The notes beneath the pieces are model-generated. The model did not search any database. It saw only the letters and a list, made by a program, of their open reading frames with translations, and was not told where the DNA came from. From WTFY01 sp011523795 (lineage in GTDB: Bacteria; Pseudomonadota; Gammaproteobacteria; UBA4575): DNA of 64,000 nt. This document shows positions 55,629-64,000 of this stretch, in pieces (within the stretch, counting starts at the first letter, position 1; every line of letters begins with the position of its first letter). The translations under genes were made by a program, and so were the position numbers. The stretch is taken from the NCBI GenBank assembly GCA_965207475.1, contig OZ242278.1:1984001-2048000 (forward strand), in the 5' to 3' direction.

Positions 55629-56441
55629 CTAGTGTGACATCAGTACAGGAATCTCGGCCATTTGTGATACAAGATTGGTCACTCCGCTCAAAATGGCTTC
55701 ACTGAACCGTGAGTGTCCGTAAGCACCCATTACGATCAAGTCTCTGTTCTCTTGTTTTGCCAGTGCAAGGAGCCTGCGGCCGATCGATTTTTCAATATCG
55801 CGCAATAGGCTGGGTTCTGTGTACGGGTCTTCAACTGTATGTTGCTCTATTTTCGCATCGATACCGTGTGCGGCCAGGTATGAGGTTAGTGACTGTTTTT
55901 CATGATCGCTTAGCTCTCCAAGCGCTGCAATCACAATATCATTCGCCTGGTGCAAGAGCGGGAGCGTGTCATGCAATGCTCGTGCTGCTTCTCGAGTGCC
56001 TTTCCATGCAACCAATATGCGATCAAAACTTATGCTTGGAAGTTCTGCGGGGGGTAACAGCAATGCCGGGCAACCGGCTGTCAGTAGAACCTTGTCTACC
56101 ACCTTGTGATTGTGTTTGTTTCGACGAAGTAGAACTATATCTGCATAGAGGCTTTGTTGAGCTACTTCAGCAACTACATCCCCGCCTTCCGTATAATGCC
56201 AGCTCCCTTTTACATTTGCTGCTTTCAGGGCTGATTCAAAGTGCTCATGAACTTCATTAGCCCTGTTTCGAAAAGACTCTACGTTTACGACATCCGGCAT
56301 ACTGAACATTGTTGAGGTCAGTGGCACTACGTAAACTGCTGAAATGTGACCATCACCAACCTGGGCCAAGTTTGTTGCAGTTCTGATCAAGCTGGCGTGA
56401 TCTGCCTTGTCTTCTAATAAAACAACGATACTTCTGTACAC
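55629..56441 (-). CDS. Universal stress protein, tandem UspA domains
   Basis: The 270 residues contain two Usp domains, as in UspE. The first begins IVVLLEDKADHASLI; the second begins FDRILVAWKGTREAARAL and ends with the nucleotide-binding loop VMGAYGHSRFSEAILSGVTN and VPVLMS-like IPVLMSH. The start is GTG 56441. It is divergent from the Spy-like gene across 391 bases that contain repeat copy C. Such proteins respond to stress and energy limitation. Confidence 0.9.
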   Translation of the reverse strand: MYRSIVVLLEDKADHASLIRTATNLAQVGDGHISAVYVVPLTSTMFSMPDVVNVESFRNRANEVHEHFESALKAANVKGSWHYTEGGDVVAEVAQQSLYADIVLLRRNKHNHKVVDKVLLTAGCPALLLPPAELPSISFDRILVAWKGTREAARALHDTLPLLHQANDIVIAALGELSDHEKQSLTSYLAAHGIDAKIEQHTVEDPYTEPSLLRDIEKSIGRRLLALAKQENRDLIVMGAYGHSRFSEAILSGVTNLVSQMAEIPVLMSH

Positions 56442-56663
56442 GGTAGTATCCTCTTGTCAGGTAAAGATTCTTCTGTCTGTATTATCCTATTATACAAGCA
56501 TATTAGTGACCATATTTACTTAGATTGTTATAAATTTTTTCTAGTCTCGGCTTAAATGTGAAGGGTATCAAGTGTGATAATGAGATTGCGTTTCATAAGT
56601 AAAGATAAATCGATACCCTGCCTCCCAGAACTTGATTCGGGTTTGCACGCGAAATTCCCATAT

Positions 56664-56717
56664 CCCATATCGCTGCAACTCTCTCAAACCTGGAACATAA
56701 CCTGGTGGCTTGCCCAC
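56664..56717 (+). repeat. Interspersed repeat copy C (diverged)
   Basis: ATATCGCTGCAACTCTCTC, AACCTGGAACAT and GGTGGCTTGCCCA follow the core of the other copies; the 5' part is not conserved. It lies upstream of the Spy-like gene. About 25 bases further on, CAGGAGGTTTGACATT resembles the end of copy B. Confidence 0.55.
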
Positions 56718-56832
56718 ACAGCACCAATAGTGGGGCACTATGGCCAGGAGGTTTGACATTACCTTGTGCAAGGTGCAGCCTAGTCATGTTGGTTGATACA
56801 TTCATTTGAGAATCAAAGTAAAGGAGAATCTC

Positions 56833-57129
56833 GTGAAAAAAGTCATTCCCTGTTTACTTGTTGCCACGGTACTTGTCGCAGGAACGGCCTCTGTATCCGC
56901 CGATCATGGCGGGCACATGGATAGTATGGCCGAAAAACTTGAACTTACCTCTGAACAGGAAGCTCAATTTCGAGAAATCATGCAAACCAAGCGCGAAAAG
57001 AAGAAAAGCTTCTTTAAAGAACTACGTGCTGACACGCATGCTCAACTCGAAGAGGTGCTGACCGAAGAACAACTTGCAGAATTTGAAGAGATGTCGAAGC
57101 ATCGATGTCCGCGTAAAGGAAAACAGTAA
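56833..57129 (+). CDS. Spy/CpxP-like periplasmic protein
   Basis: From GTG 56833, seven bases after AAAGGAG, the protein has 98 residues with a signal peptide (VIPCLLVATVLVAGTASVSA). The mature part is helical and charged and carries the LTxxQ-type motif LELTSEQEAQF and then VLTEEQLAEFEEM. This is the mark of Spy/CpxP chaperone-like proteins, which answer envelope stress. A longer frame from 56806 is less likely. Confidence 0.75.
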   Translation: MKKVIPCLLVATVLVAGTASVSADHGGHMDSMAEKLELTSEQEAQFREIMQTKREKKKSFFKELRADTHAQLEEVLTEEQLAEFEEMSKHRCPRKGKQ

Positions 57130-57252
57130 TTTTATAGAACTGTCAGAGAGAATGGATTCTCATCATGCCCGGGATTCAGGCTGTCAAGTTTGTTCGACAG
57201 TGCGTTTGCAATTAAAGGGAAGTTATTCACTCAAGCGGAAGAGTTCTTGGGG

Positions 57253-57312
57253 AAGGACCAGTCACTCCAACTCTCTCACAGAACCTGGTACAGATACAGG
57301 GAGCTTGGCAGG
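57253..57312 (+). repeat. Interspersed repeat copy D
   Basis: CACTCCAACTCTCTCACAG, AACCTGGTACAGATAC and GGGAGCTTGGCA match the core of copies A and E. It ends about 75 bases before the Cache gene. TTGGCA, 17 bases, TGTAAA could act as a weak promoter at its end. Confidence 0.65.
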
Positions 57313-57385
57313 TGTAGTGCGCTTCATTGTAAAGTTTTTGTAAATTCTGATATTCTCGCTATTCCAAACATAAGGGGCATCAAGC

Positions 57386-58606
57386 ATGGACATCGGAACA
57401 CTTCCCACTTCGAGGTTGAGGATTCTTCTGTTCGGCCTGCTTGTACTGGCCGGTGTATTTTCCGGTATGCACACCGCCTCAGCGCAGATGCATGAAGCTT
57501 GTCCACTTGCTTCCGGTGTAACTCCTCCTACGGACCCGCGGGTAACTGCCCAACAGGTGGAAAGTGGCAGCGCGAGCCTGATGGATTTTGCGCTGGTTGC
57601 GAGAGATCATTTCAAGCGTGTTTCCGCGGAAAGTTTACAGCAAGCGTACCACTTCGGATGCCTTATCAGGCAGGAGGGGGGTCCATGGCGTTCCGGTTCC
57701 ACCTACTTGGTACAACTCACACTTGATGGCCGGGTGTTCGTGCACAGCCAGGACATGACGCTATCGGGTAGGCTCCTCAATCGGGCGATCCTTGCGGAGA
57801 TCCTGACATCACTCGGCGTTGCTCGTGCCGATCTCGGCAAGCCGGCGGCCATCCTGAACACCCTGCTGCAGGAACCGCATGCCGAGTTTGATGCGACCGA
57901 CCCGATCCCAGGCCAGCGACCGGGTATCCCAGGGGCAAGGGGCTATGCCAGCGTCTACAAGACTGTGCGTCGCCCGGACCCGATCATCCTGTTGGCAGGA
58001 TTCAACCTCCGCCTGGCGCACATGGCCCAGGAACAGATCGATTACGGCGCCCCGGCCGTGGCGGCCCGCGACGTGGTGGACCGCGCAAGCCTGAAGGCCT
58101 TCGTTGAGGAGGCGGCAACTTACTTTGGTGAAGTGCGCAGGGCCGAAGGCCGGGTGGGCATCTCCAAGGCCAAGATCGCCATGCGCGACCCGAACGGGCC
58201 TTGGCGGCACGGCTCCGTGTACCTCTACGTGCTGGATCTGACCACCAACATCATCCTGATCCACGGGGCATTTCCGGACCGGTTCGAACTGCGCCCGCTG
58301 GTTGCGACCGTGCGCGATGCGGTCACCGGCGAGCTCGTCCTGCCGCAGGTGCTTGCGGCGGCGGCCAGCAGCCCGGAAGGCGGTTTCGTGGAGTACTACT
58401 TCGATGATCCCTCGGACGCCAGCGACAGCGCGGACATCCCCAAGGTAGGGTATGCTCGCGAGTACCAGTTTCAGGCGGCAGGCGAAACGGGTCCCCAAAG
58501 CCGTGTCGTGATCGGCTCGGGCTTCTACCTGAGCGATCCCGGGGTCGTGACGGCTCGCCAGAACAAGGCGATCAAGGACGTTTTGCCCCAGGTCATGCGG
58601 CCATGA
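57386..58606 (+). CDS. Exported protein with two Cache-like domains
   Basis: The 406-residue protein has a signal peptide ending ASAQ (about residue 34). Two similar sensor-like units follow: GGPWRSGSTYLVQLTLDG with VFVHSQDM near 100, and NGPWRHGSVYLYVLDLTT with IILIHGAFP near 275, then GGFVEYYFDDP. These are the signs of Cache ligand-binding domains, usually found in chemoreceptors and kinases. There is no membrane helix after the signal peptide. The stop codon overlaps the start of the autotransporter barrel gene (ATGA). It may be its passenger. Confidence 0.72.
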   Translation: MDIGTLPTSRLRILLFGLLVLAGVFSGMHTASAQMHEACPLASGVTPPTDPRVTAQQVESGSASLMDFALVARDHFKRVSAESLQQAYHFGCLIRQEGGPWRSGSTYLVQLTLDGRVFVHSQDMTLSGRLLNRAILAEILTSLGVARADLGKPAAILNTLLQEPHAEFDATDPIPGQRPGIPGARGYASVYKTVRRPDPIILLAGFNLRLAHMAQEQIDYGAPAVAARDVVDRASLKAFVEEAATYFGEVRRAEGRVGISKAKIAMRDPNGPWRHGSVYLYVLDLTTNIILIHGAFPDRFELRPLVATVRDAVTGELVLPQVLAAAASSPEGGFVEYYFDDPSDASDSADIPKVGYAREYQFQAAGETGPQSRVVIGSGFYLSDPGVVTARQNKAIKDVLPQVMRP

Positions 58607-59913
58607 CTGCCAGTACGGTGGATGCCGTCTCGAATCGCATCCAGGAGGCGAGTTCCGGCACAACGCCGGCCAAGGCGTTCAGCCTAGGCGGCGCCTCCAC
58701 GCTCTACGATGCCCTGCTTGCAAATGGACAAGCGCTTGGGAACGACACGTTCGATCTAGGCCGGCTGTTTGCGAGTTCGTCCTTCACTCTCCCGCTTGAC
58801 GGGACGGGGTCTTCGGGTGGCCTGTTCGGGGACATGTCGATATGGGGCAGTGGAGACTACCGCGACTTCGATGGCGGCGACCGGCAGCTGGACTACGATG
58901 GTGACGTGGTCAGCGTTCACCTCGGGATTGACACCAGGCTGAGGACAGACCTGCTGGCAGGTGTTTCGGTTGCGTGGTCACAAGGCATGGTCGATTACAG
59001 GGACGAGAGCAATGTCACGGGCAAGTCCAAGACCACCCTGACGAGCATCAACCCCTACATGGGCTGGCAGGCCTCGGAGAGGATGAACTTGTGGGCTGCA
59101 GCCGGTTATGGCTGGGGCGAAGTGGAGGTGAATGACCAGTCTGCGGAAAAGGAAGACAGTGATATGGACCAGCAAATGGTCGCGGCAGGCATCAATGGAC
59201 TGCTGTATGAAGCCGATGCCATGACCCTGAGACTCAAGGCTGAGGCCGCGTTCACATGGGCCGACATTGATGGTTCCGGGACTCTGGAGAGCATGAACTT
59301 GAATGCCAACCGGCAGCGGCTTTTGATCGAAGGAGCCCACGTCCAGAAGCTTGCCTCGGGGGCAACACTTACCCCCTCACTGGAGTTAGGTGTGCGGCAT
59401 GATGGAGGAGACGGGGATACTGGCAGCAGTATCGAGGCCGGGGGCAGCCTGCGCTATAACGATCCAGAGAGTGGGCTGACGGTCGAAGGACGGGCCCGGA
59501 CACTGCTCGACCATAGCGACGATTACGATGAGTGGGGCATGAGCGGGCTGGTGCAACTCGATCCGGGTGCAGCAGGCGTGGGGCTTGCGCTTATGGTGCA
59601 GCCTGCGTGGGGTCATACAGCCAGCGGCGTACAACGGTTGTGGGAGAGCGGGGGAGTGACACTGGCCAACCAGGGAGCGGGACGCGTGAATGCACGGCTG
59701 GCCTATGGCATTGGCTCAGCATGGGATGGCCAGGGCGTGTTGACTCCGTACACCGACATGCTGCTGTCCGGGGATGGGTCACGGCGTTTAAGCTTGGGCA
59801 GCCGGTTTGACATCGGGACCTCGCTCAGAATCAGCCTGGAAGGGGTGCACGACCAGCCAGCACATGGCAAAAGCCACCATAGTGTCATGTTGCACGGCGA
59901 CCTGAACTGGTAG
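58603..59913 (+). CDS. Autotransporter-type beta-barrel without own signal peptide
   Basis: The 436 residues look like an autotransporter beta-domain: MTASTVDAVSNRIQEA at the start is typical of the linker before the barrel. Strands such as VSVHLGIDTRLRTDLLAGVS and SINPYMGWQASERMNLWAAAGYG (in parts) follow, ending in MLHGDLNW with a terminal aromatic. It has no signal peptide, so alone it could not cross the inner membrane. It overlaps the upstream Cache gene by four bases (ATGA). One added base at the overlap would fuse the two into a normal autotransporter of about 840 residues. Either a frameshift or translational coupling explains the layout. Confidence 0.75.
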   Translation: MTASTVDAVSNRIQEASSGTTPAKAFSLGGASTLYDALLANGQALGNDTFDLGRLFASSSFTLPLDGTGSSGGLFGDMSIWGSGDYRDFDGGDRQLDYDGDVVSVHLGIDTRLRTDLLAGVSVAWSQGMVDYRDESNVTGKSKTTLTSINPYMGWQASERMNLWAAAGYGWGEVEVNDQSAEKEDSDMDQQMVAAGINGLLYEADAMTLRLKAEAAFTWADIDGSGTLESMNLNANRQRLLIEGAHVQKLASGATLTPSLELGVRHDGGDGDTGSSIEAGGSLRYNDPESGLTVEGRARTLLDHSDDYDEWGMSGLVQLDPGAAGVGLALMVQPAWGHTASGVQRLWESGGVTLANQGAGRVNARLAYGIGSAWDGQGVLTPYTDMLLSGDGSRRLSLGSRFDIGTSLRISLEGVHDQPAHGKSHHSVMLHGDLNW

Positions 59914-59949
59914 GTACATCAATACCACTACATCCTGCCTCATCAGTTA

Positions 59950-60030
59950 CTGGATCAACGGCTACCTGTTCCGGAAACTATCGCTCCAGCTCTCTCACAG
60001 AGCCTGGTACGTACACACAGGGGCTTGACA
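59950..60030 (+). repeat. Interspersed repeat copy E
   Basis: This is the best-kept copy with A: CTGGATCAACG, CCGGAAACTATCGCT, CCAGCTCTCTCACAG, CCTGGTACGTACACA, GGGGCTTGACA. It lies between the autotransporter barrel and the aldehyde dehydrogenase gene, 115 bases before the latter. Confidence 0.75.
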
Positions 60031-60145
60031 CGTCAGCATGAGGATTTGAAGCCTGCATGACTTGCCAGATTCGCATTCGAGTGATATCAGGATGGGTGGC
60101 TCTCCAGCATGAGAGGTTCACACCAGAAGCGGATGAGGTTTTGGG

Positions 60146-61615
60146 GTGGCAGGACAGCTTCCTGCGGAAGCTAGTGAAGCAGTTGTGAGTAACCGAACTC
60201 AGTTTTACATCAATGGCAAGTGGGTCAACCCCTCCACAAGTGCTGCCTTGGATGTCATTAACCCTGCAACGGAAAAAGCGATTGGTACCGTCGCTATGGG
60301 TAGTCAGGAAGATGTAGACCATGCCGTTGCTGCAGCCCAAGCCGCGTTCAACTCGTATTCACAAACGTCACGTGAAGAGCGAATTGAGCTGTTGGAGCGA
60401 ATCATCGATCAGTACAAGGCAAATTTCAGCGATATTGCCTCGATGATCAGTGAAGAAATGGGAGCCCCCAAAAAGCTTGCCATTGAGGAACAGGTTCCAA
60501 TGGGGCTGAAGCACCTTGAGGCGACACTTGAAGTCCTGCGCGAGTTCGAATTCGAGGAAGACGTAGGTTCTTTTCGGGTCATTCATGAGCCCGCAGGTGT
60601 CTGTGGACTGATCACCCCGTGGAACTGGCCGATGAACCAGATTGCCTGTAAGGTTGCCCCGGCATTGGCGGCAGGATGTACCATGGTTCTAAAGCCCTCG
60701 GAGGTCGCCCCGTTCAATGCGATTCTGTTTGCCAAAATGCTGGATGCCGCCGACGTACCTGCGGGGGTGTTCAATCTCGTAAATGGTGATGGTCCGACAG
60801 TCGGAGCCGCCCTTTCATCACATCCTGATATTGACATGGTTTCATTCACTGGCTCGACACGGGCAGGAATCGAAGTCGCTCGAAACGCTGCGTCTACCGT
60901 CAAGCGGGTGGCACAAGAGTTAGGCGGGAAATCTGCCAATATCCTGCTTGATGACGCGAACTTTGAGGAAGCGATTGCTCGAGACATCTTCTGGATGTGC
61001 ACGAACTCCGGTCAATCCTGTATTGCGCCGACTCGAATGCTTGTACCGGAGTCACGCATGGATGAGGCCGCGACTATTGCCAAGGCGGCGGCTGAAAAAG
61101 TGAAAGTTGGCGATCCAAATGCTTCGGATACCACGATCGGTCCCGTGGTTTCACGCAGGCAGTTCGAGCGGATTCAGAACCTGGTTCAAGCAGGTATTGA
61201 CGAAGGCGCTCGACTGGAGACAGGTGGAACGGGTCGTCCTGACGGGTTGAAAATTGGTTACTACGTGAAACCTACAGTGTTTTCCCACGTAACCAATGAC
61301 ATGTCTATTGCACGTCAGGAAATCTTTGGCCCGGTGCTGTCTCTCATTGGTTATGCGGATGAGGACGATGCCGTGCGGATTGCCAACGATTCGATATACG
61401 GGTTGTCGGGCTATGTGTCGTCAGCCGATCCTGAACGGGCTTATGCAGTCGCGCGCCGCATCCGGACCGGAAACGTTCATATCAACGGAGTTTTTCACGA
61501 TTTCAGAGCGCCATTTGGCGGATACAAGCAATCCGGGAATGGCCGGGAATGGGGTCGATATGGCCTTGAGGAATTTCTGGAGAAAAAGGCAATCATGGGA
61601 TGTGGCAGCCAGTGA
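60146..61615 (+). CDS. Aldehyde dehydrogenase family protein
   Basis: This NAD(P)-dependent enzyme oxidises an aldehyde to the acid. The 489 residues are of normal length. The general base is Glu258 in AQELGGKSANI and the nucleophile Cys292 in NSGQSCIAPT. The nucleotide-binding block is PWNWPMNQIACKVAPALAAG with FTGSTRAG. The start may be GTG 60146 or GTG 60185; the latter would remove a weakly conserved 13 residues. Substrate cannot be told from the sequence. Repeat copy E lies upstream. Confidence 0.92.
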   Translation: MAGQLPAEASEAVVSNRTQFYINGKWVNPSTSAALDVINPATEKAIGTVAMGSQEDVDHAVAAAQAAFNSYSQTSREERIELLERIIDQYKANFSDIASMISEEMGAPKKLAIEEQVPMGLKHLEATLEVLREFEFEEDVGSFRVIHEPAGVCGLITPWNWPMNQIACKVAPALAAGCTMVLKPSEVAPFNAILFAKMLDAADVPAGVFNLVNGDGPTVGAALSSHPDIDMVSFTGSTRAGIEVARNAASTVKRVAQELGGKSANILLDDANFEEAIARDIFWMCTNSGQSCIAPTRMLVPESRMDEAATIAKAAAEKVKVGDPNASDTTIGPVVSRRQFERIQNLVQAGIDEGARLETGGTGRPDGLKIGYYVKPTVFSHVTNDMSIARQEIFGPVLSLIGYADEDDAVRIANDSIYGLSGYVSSADPERAYAVARRIRTGNVHINGVFHDFRAPFGGYKQSGNGREWGRYGLEEFLEKKAIMGCGSQ

Positions 61616-61616
61616 C

Positions 61617-61652
61617 TTGAACAGGAGTGATCAACTGTCTGTTCAATTATAC
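61617..61652 (+). terminator. Weak terminator-like hairpin after the aldehyde dehydrogenase gene
   Basis: TTGAACAG (61617-61624) pairs with CTGTTCAA (61639-61646), followed by TTAT. The stem is perfect, but the loop is 14 bases and the T-run is poor. Confidence 0.35.
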
Positions 61653-61807
61653 CCGGATGGGGTTTCACCGCTATCCTGCCTCTACACATAAAACGCTTTT
61701 GAGTGCGAAACCGGTGATTCAACCCTTTATTGGCCTCACTATGGATTTGTGTGAATCTGCAGGCTACCCTTGCATGACATCAAGCGGCTGGACCAGGCGT
61801 AAACCGA

Positions 61808-63004
61808 GTGTTCCTTGACAGAGTATTACCAAGGTGGTGGAGAGTCATCCTGATGGCTTTCCCTGTTTTTCTTCTGCTGTGCCTTCAGGCTGATGCGGCC
61901 GCACCGGACACCTCAGCCGGAAAAATGTATGCCAGGGTAGGCGGGGGAGTATTTTTTCTGGACCTGTCCGAGACAAGCCCGTTCATCAGAACAAACGGCC
62001 GGGAGGAAGTCGTCGGGTTTCTTGACCACTACGATGCGGAGTTTGAGGATGGAGCATTGGTCACCTTCGCTGTCGGCAGGGAATATGACCCTTTTGGAAA
62101 TATCCCGCTAATCGAGTTAAGCGGGTTTTTCACTTCTTACACATTCAGGCAGGTCAGCGATTACAGCGAGGATCCTGCACCATGGACCGACGTACGCAAC
62201 GCGTTCCGGGAGCAGTACTGTCCGGGAGGGATAGAGAGTGAAATATGCCTTACCGCAGAGACTGAACAGTATCTCGTTGCATTGATAAAAAACGATCCGC
62301 AGGTCAGGTCAGTCGGCTGGATCGGTAAGATAGACGGCGGTGCCATGCCTTTCGGCTCTCCCAATTTTGCGTGGGGGGATCCCATCCGGATACGTACGAA
62401 AAGAGAGGTTGACTTCTATGGTCTTGATCTTGTCACCGGTACGTTTGCCAAGCAGACAGACCGGGTCCAGACCCTGTTTTTCATCGGGCCGAGCTTCAAG
62501 AGGCTGGACCAGGAAACCGGGATATTTGCCTACGAGTCCAACCGGCTCCCGTCCGTTAACAACCTGACGCTGGAGGAGGATTTGGAAGCCTCGTATTACG
62601 GCGCAGTCATCGGCACCAGGACGGACGTTCCGTTCAGGAAGCGCTGGAATATCATGGTTGACGGAAGACTGGGAGTCTACTATCTCGATGCCGAATATCA
62701 CGGGTCACAGCGGACCCTGTTGTCATCAGCTTCTCCCGTACTGGACGTGTCAACTGATCTGAAAACGAGTGATTCGGAATTTGCAGCAACCCTAAGCCTC
62801 CAGGCTTCCCTGAGCGTTACCACCCATGACAGGGTGACATTTCGTATCGGGACCGGTGTCGAGTATCTTTCGCATGCCCCGAAAATACGCTATGCAACGG
62901 TCGGGGAAAGTTTTGCAAGTGGCGACCCTCACACTCCCGCCCGAATAAGGTATTCGGACGCCTTCGGTGTGTTCGGCACAGTGTCTGCAGAGATCAGAAT
63001 GTAG
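61808..63004 (+). CDS. Putative outer-membrane protein, paralogue 2
   Basis: The 398-residue protein begins with GTG 61808 and has a signal peptide ending ADAAA. It shares blocks with the protein at 54190-55329 throughout, including SPFIRTNGREE, GFLDHYD, GWIGKIDGGAMPFGS, GDPIRIRTKREVDFYGLDL and YSDAFGVFGTVSAEI. The mature part has barrel-like strands. The conserved loop with two Cys (QYCPGG, EICL) is kept. The function is unknown. The 253 bases after it, up to the rhodanese gene, show no clear feature. Confidence 0.65.
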   Translation: MFLDRVLPRWWRVILMAFPVFLLLCLQADAAAPDTSAGKMYARVGGGVFFLDLSETSPFIRTNGREEVVGFLDHYDAEFEDGALVTFAVGREYDPFGNIPLIELSGFFTSYTFRQVSDYSEDPAPWTDVRNAFREQYCPGGIESEICLTAETEQYLVALIKNDPQVRSVGWIGKIDGGAMPFGSPNFAWGDPIRIRTKREVDFYGLDLVTGTFAKQTDRVQTLFFIGPSFKRLDQETGIFAYESNRLPSVNNLTLEEDLEASYYGAVIGTRTDVPFRKRWNIMVDGRLGVYYLDAEYHGSQRTLLSSASPVLDVSTDLKTSDSEFAATLSLQASLSVTTHDRVTFRIGTGVEYLSHAPKIRYATVGESFASGDPHTPARIRYSDAFGVFGTVSAEIRM

Positions 63005-63257
63005 GAATTGGGCCCTGAGGCCGCGGCAGCACCGTGCAGGCGTTCAGATTTTCGTGCGGCATGACGAATGCGCATGAATTACAGGGCAGATAAGTATGCC
63101 TGGGCGGCTCCGGTTAACGGGTTGTAAAATGCTTCCTGAAGGGCAGGCGTTGCATAACGGGTGAACGATCAGATACAGCCCAGGATCGTATGCGTGATCT
63201 CGGGGACTGAATATTGCAACATTCGGTCGTTGCAGCAGGTTTTCATGGCACAGAGGA

Positions 63258-63725
63258 TCAGGCGAGCATATCGGGCAGGGCAGCTAGCGCCTCGTCGATT
63301 GATACGACCGGCAGGCCAGCCTTGATCCAACCCGGACCGCTGCCCGAACCAAGCATGCCTTCAGGAACATTGATGAAACGTTCGTGACCTGCGAGGCGCA
63401 AGGCACGCGTCACCAGTCCAGACCGGGTGCCGGTCGCACAGATCAGGGCAAGGGGGCGGTCTCCAGCCAGTTCACGGGCGATGGACAGGCGACCGGGAAA
63501 GCGCGTGTTATGCATGCTGACCGGCCAGGCACCCTTTGCAACACCGGTATCGCGCCATTCACCCCGGGTTCTGATATCGATCAGCCGAACCCGATCTTCC
63601 AGCAGTGCAGCATGTGCCTGATGCACGGACCAGGTACCAGGGCTTTGCGCCAGAACCACCTTTGAAATCGGCAGGGCAGGCAGGGCGGCAAGCAGGGCGA
63701 GGAACTGTCGGCGTTTTTGGTTCAT
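63258..63725 (-). CDS. Exported rhodanese-like sulfurtransferase
   Basis: The 155-residue protein has an N-terminal signal with KRRQFLALLAALPALP, which resembles a Tat signal (twin Arg, Phe-Leu). The single rhodanese domain has RLIDIRTRGEW and the active-site loop CATGTRSG with Cys96. Such proteins move sulfur atoms or handle sulfur/cyanide compounds in the periplasm. It starts at ATG 63725. Confidence 0.85.
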   Translation of the reverse strand: MNQKRRQFLALLAALPALPISKVVLAQSPGTWSVHQAHAALLEDRVRLIDIRTRGEWRDTGVAKGAWPVSMHNTRFPGRLSIARELAGDRPLALICATGTRSGLVTRALRLAGHERFINVPEGMLGSGSGPGWIKAGLPVVSIDEALAALPDMLA

Positions 63726-63776
63726 TCAACGGGCTCCTTGATTCGTCTTCCAGCCAGGCATCCGAATCACATTTAC

Positions 63777-64000
63777 CTAGTGCAGAAGGTGTTTTTGTTG
63801 AAGGAGCATGTGCTCAATCTCCGCATGCAACTGTTGCACGTGATCAAGACGCAGTCCTATGGCAATCTCAGCATCCGTGTCATTATCCCTGTAAGCGAAG
63901 CGAAGGGGAAGAATGGGCACTTTCCTCTTTGTGTTCTTTTCCATTGCCCAGGCGATGGGGTCCAAGGCTACTGATTTGCCTATTTTGACAGCTGACAGCT
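63777..64000 (-). CDS. C-terminal part of a hypothetical protein (runs out of the window)
   Basis: This minus-strand frame is open to the window edge and ends at 63777. The visible 73 residues include ALDPIAWAMEKN and FAYRDNDTDAEIAIGLRLDH, then a His/Gln-rich helix. Composition is protein-like, but no family is recognised. An internal TTG or ATG could also make a short protein of about 55-62 residues. It lies upstream of the rhodanese gene on the same strand. Confidence 0.4.
   Translation of the reverse strand, partial: LSAVKIGKSVALDPIAWAMEKNTKRKVPILPLRFAYRDNDTDAEIAIGLRLDHVQQLHAEIEHMLLQQKHLLH

Noticed and set aside
56806..56832. Nine extra residues on the Spy-like protein
   Set aside because: GTG 56833 has AAAGGAG at proper distance and begins a regular signal peptide.

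Overview
The window reads as a chromosome segment of a gammaproteobacterium. The first 15.4 kb is a G+C-rich housekeeping block, all on the + strand, in the order grpE, dnaK, dnaJ, dapB, a half-size TauE/SafE-like gene, carA, carB, greA, ftsH, glmM, tpiA, secG. This order is typical of Gammaproteobacteria, but a finer placement is not possible from the sequence alone. rlmE (often before ftsH) and folP (often before glmM) are absent from their usual places. A heat-shock (sigma-32 type) promoter is visible before dnaK, and a terminator/antiterminator-like leader lies before carA.

From 15.5 to 21.2 kb lie a methyltransferase-HNH fusion and a leftward membrane operon (MscS channel, a soluble MgtE-like protein, full MgtE), then a tRNA-Leu(GAG). 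In E. coli the same tRNA (leuU) directly follows secG, so these genes appear to have been inserted between the two.

From 21.2 to 49.3 kb the sequence is a visibly more A+T-rich genomic island integrated in the 3' end of the tRNA-Leu. It starts with a P4-type integrase, and a copy of the tRNA 3' end lies at 49.30 kb. Three homologous att-like scars, at 33.1, 43.8 and 49.2 kb, share the same internal spacing. They split the island into three modules, as if several elements had integrated one behind the other. Module 1 holds the integrase, AlpA regulators, a second recombinase, and a cassette of DNA methylase, MORC/MutL-like GHKL ATPase, McrB and McrC. Module 2 holds a HEPN AbiU2-like protein, a KAP NTPase, a PaeR7I/XhoI-like restriction-modification pair, an Mrr-type nuclease, an AlbA_2/Schlafen-like protein and an OLD-like ATPase with a TOPRIM domain. 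Module 3 holds a zinc-ribbon protein, a DUF4238-like protein, a membrane protein and an overlapping HNH/HEPN pair. The island is essentially a stacked anti-phage defence island. A truncated second integrase lies just beyond its right end.

From 50 to 64 kb the genes are mostly for extracytoplasmic proteins: an RcsF-like lipoprotein, an M19 dipeptidase, an exported amidohydrolase, three outer-membrane barrel-like proteins (two of them paralogues that bracket the cluster), a universal stress protein, a Spy-like periplasmic protein, a tandem-Cache protein overlapping a signal-less autotransporter barrel, an aldehyde dehydrogenase and an exported rhodanese. Five copies of an undescribed 55-80 bp repeat sit in the intergenic gaps of this region only.

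The strongest candidates for something new are the tandem att scars, the methylase-GHKL-McrBC cassette, the split Cache/autotransporter, the repeat family, the carA leader, and two neighbouring reading frames in module 1 that seem to start with AUU. All calls come from reading the sequence; no database search was run.
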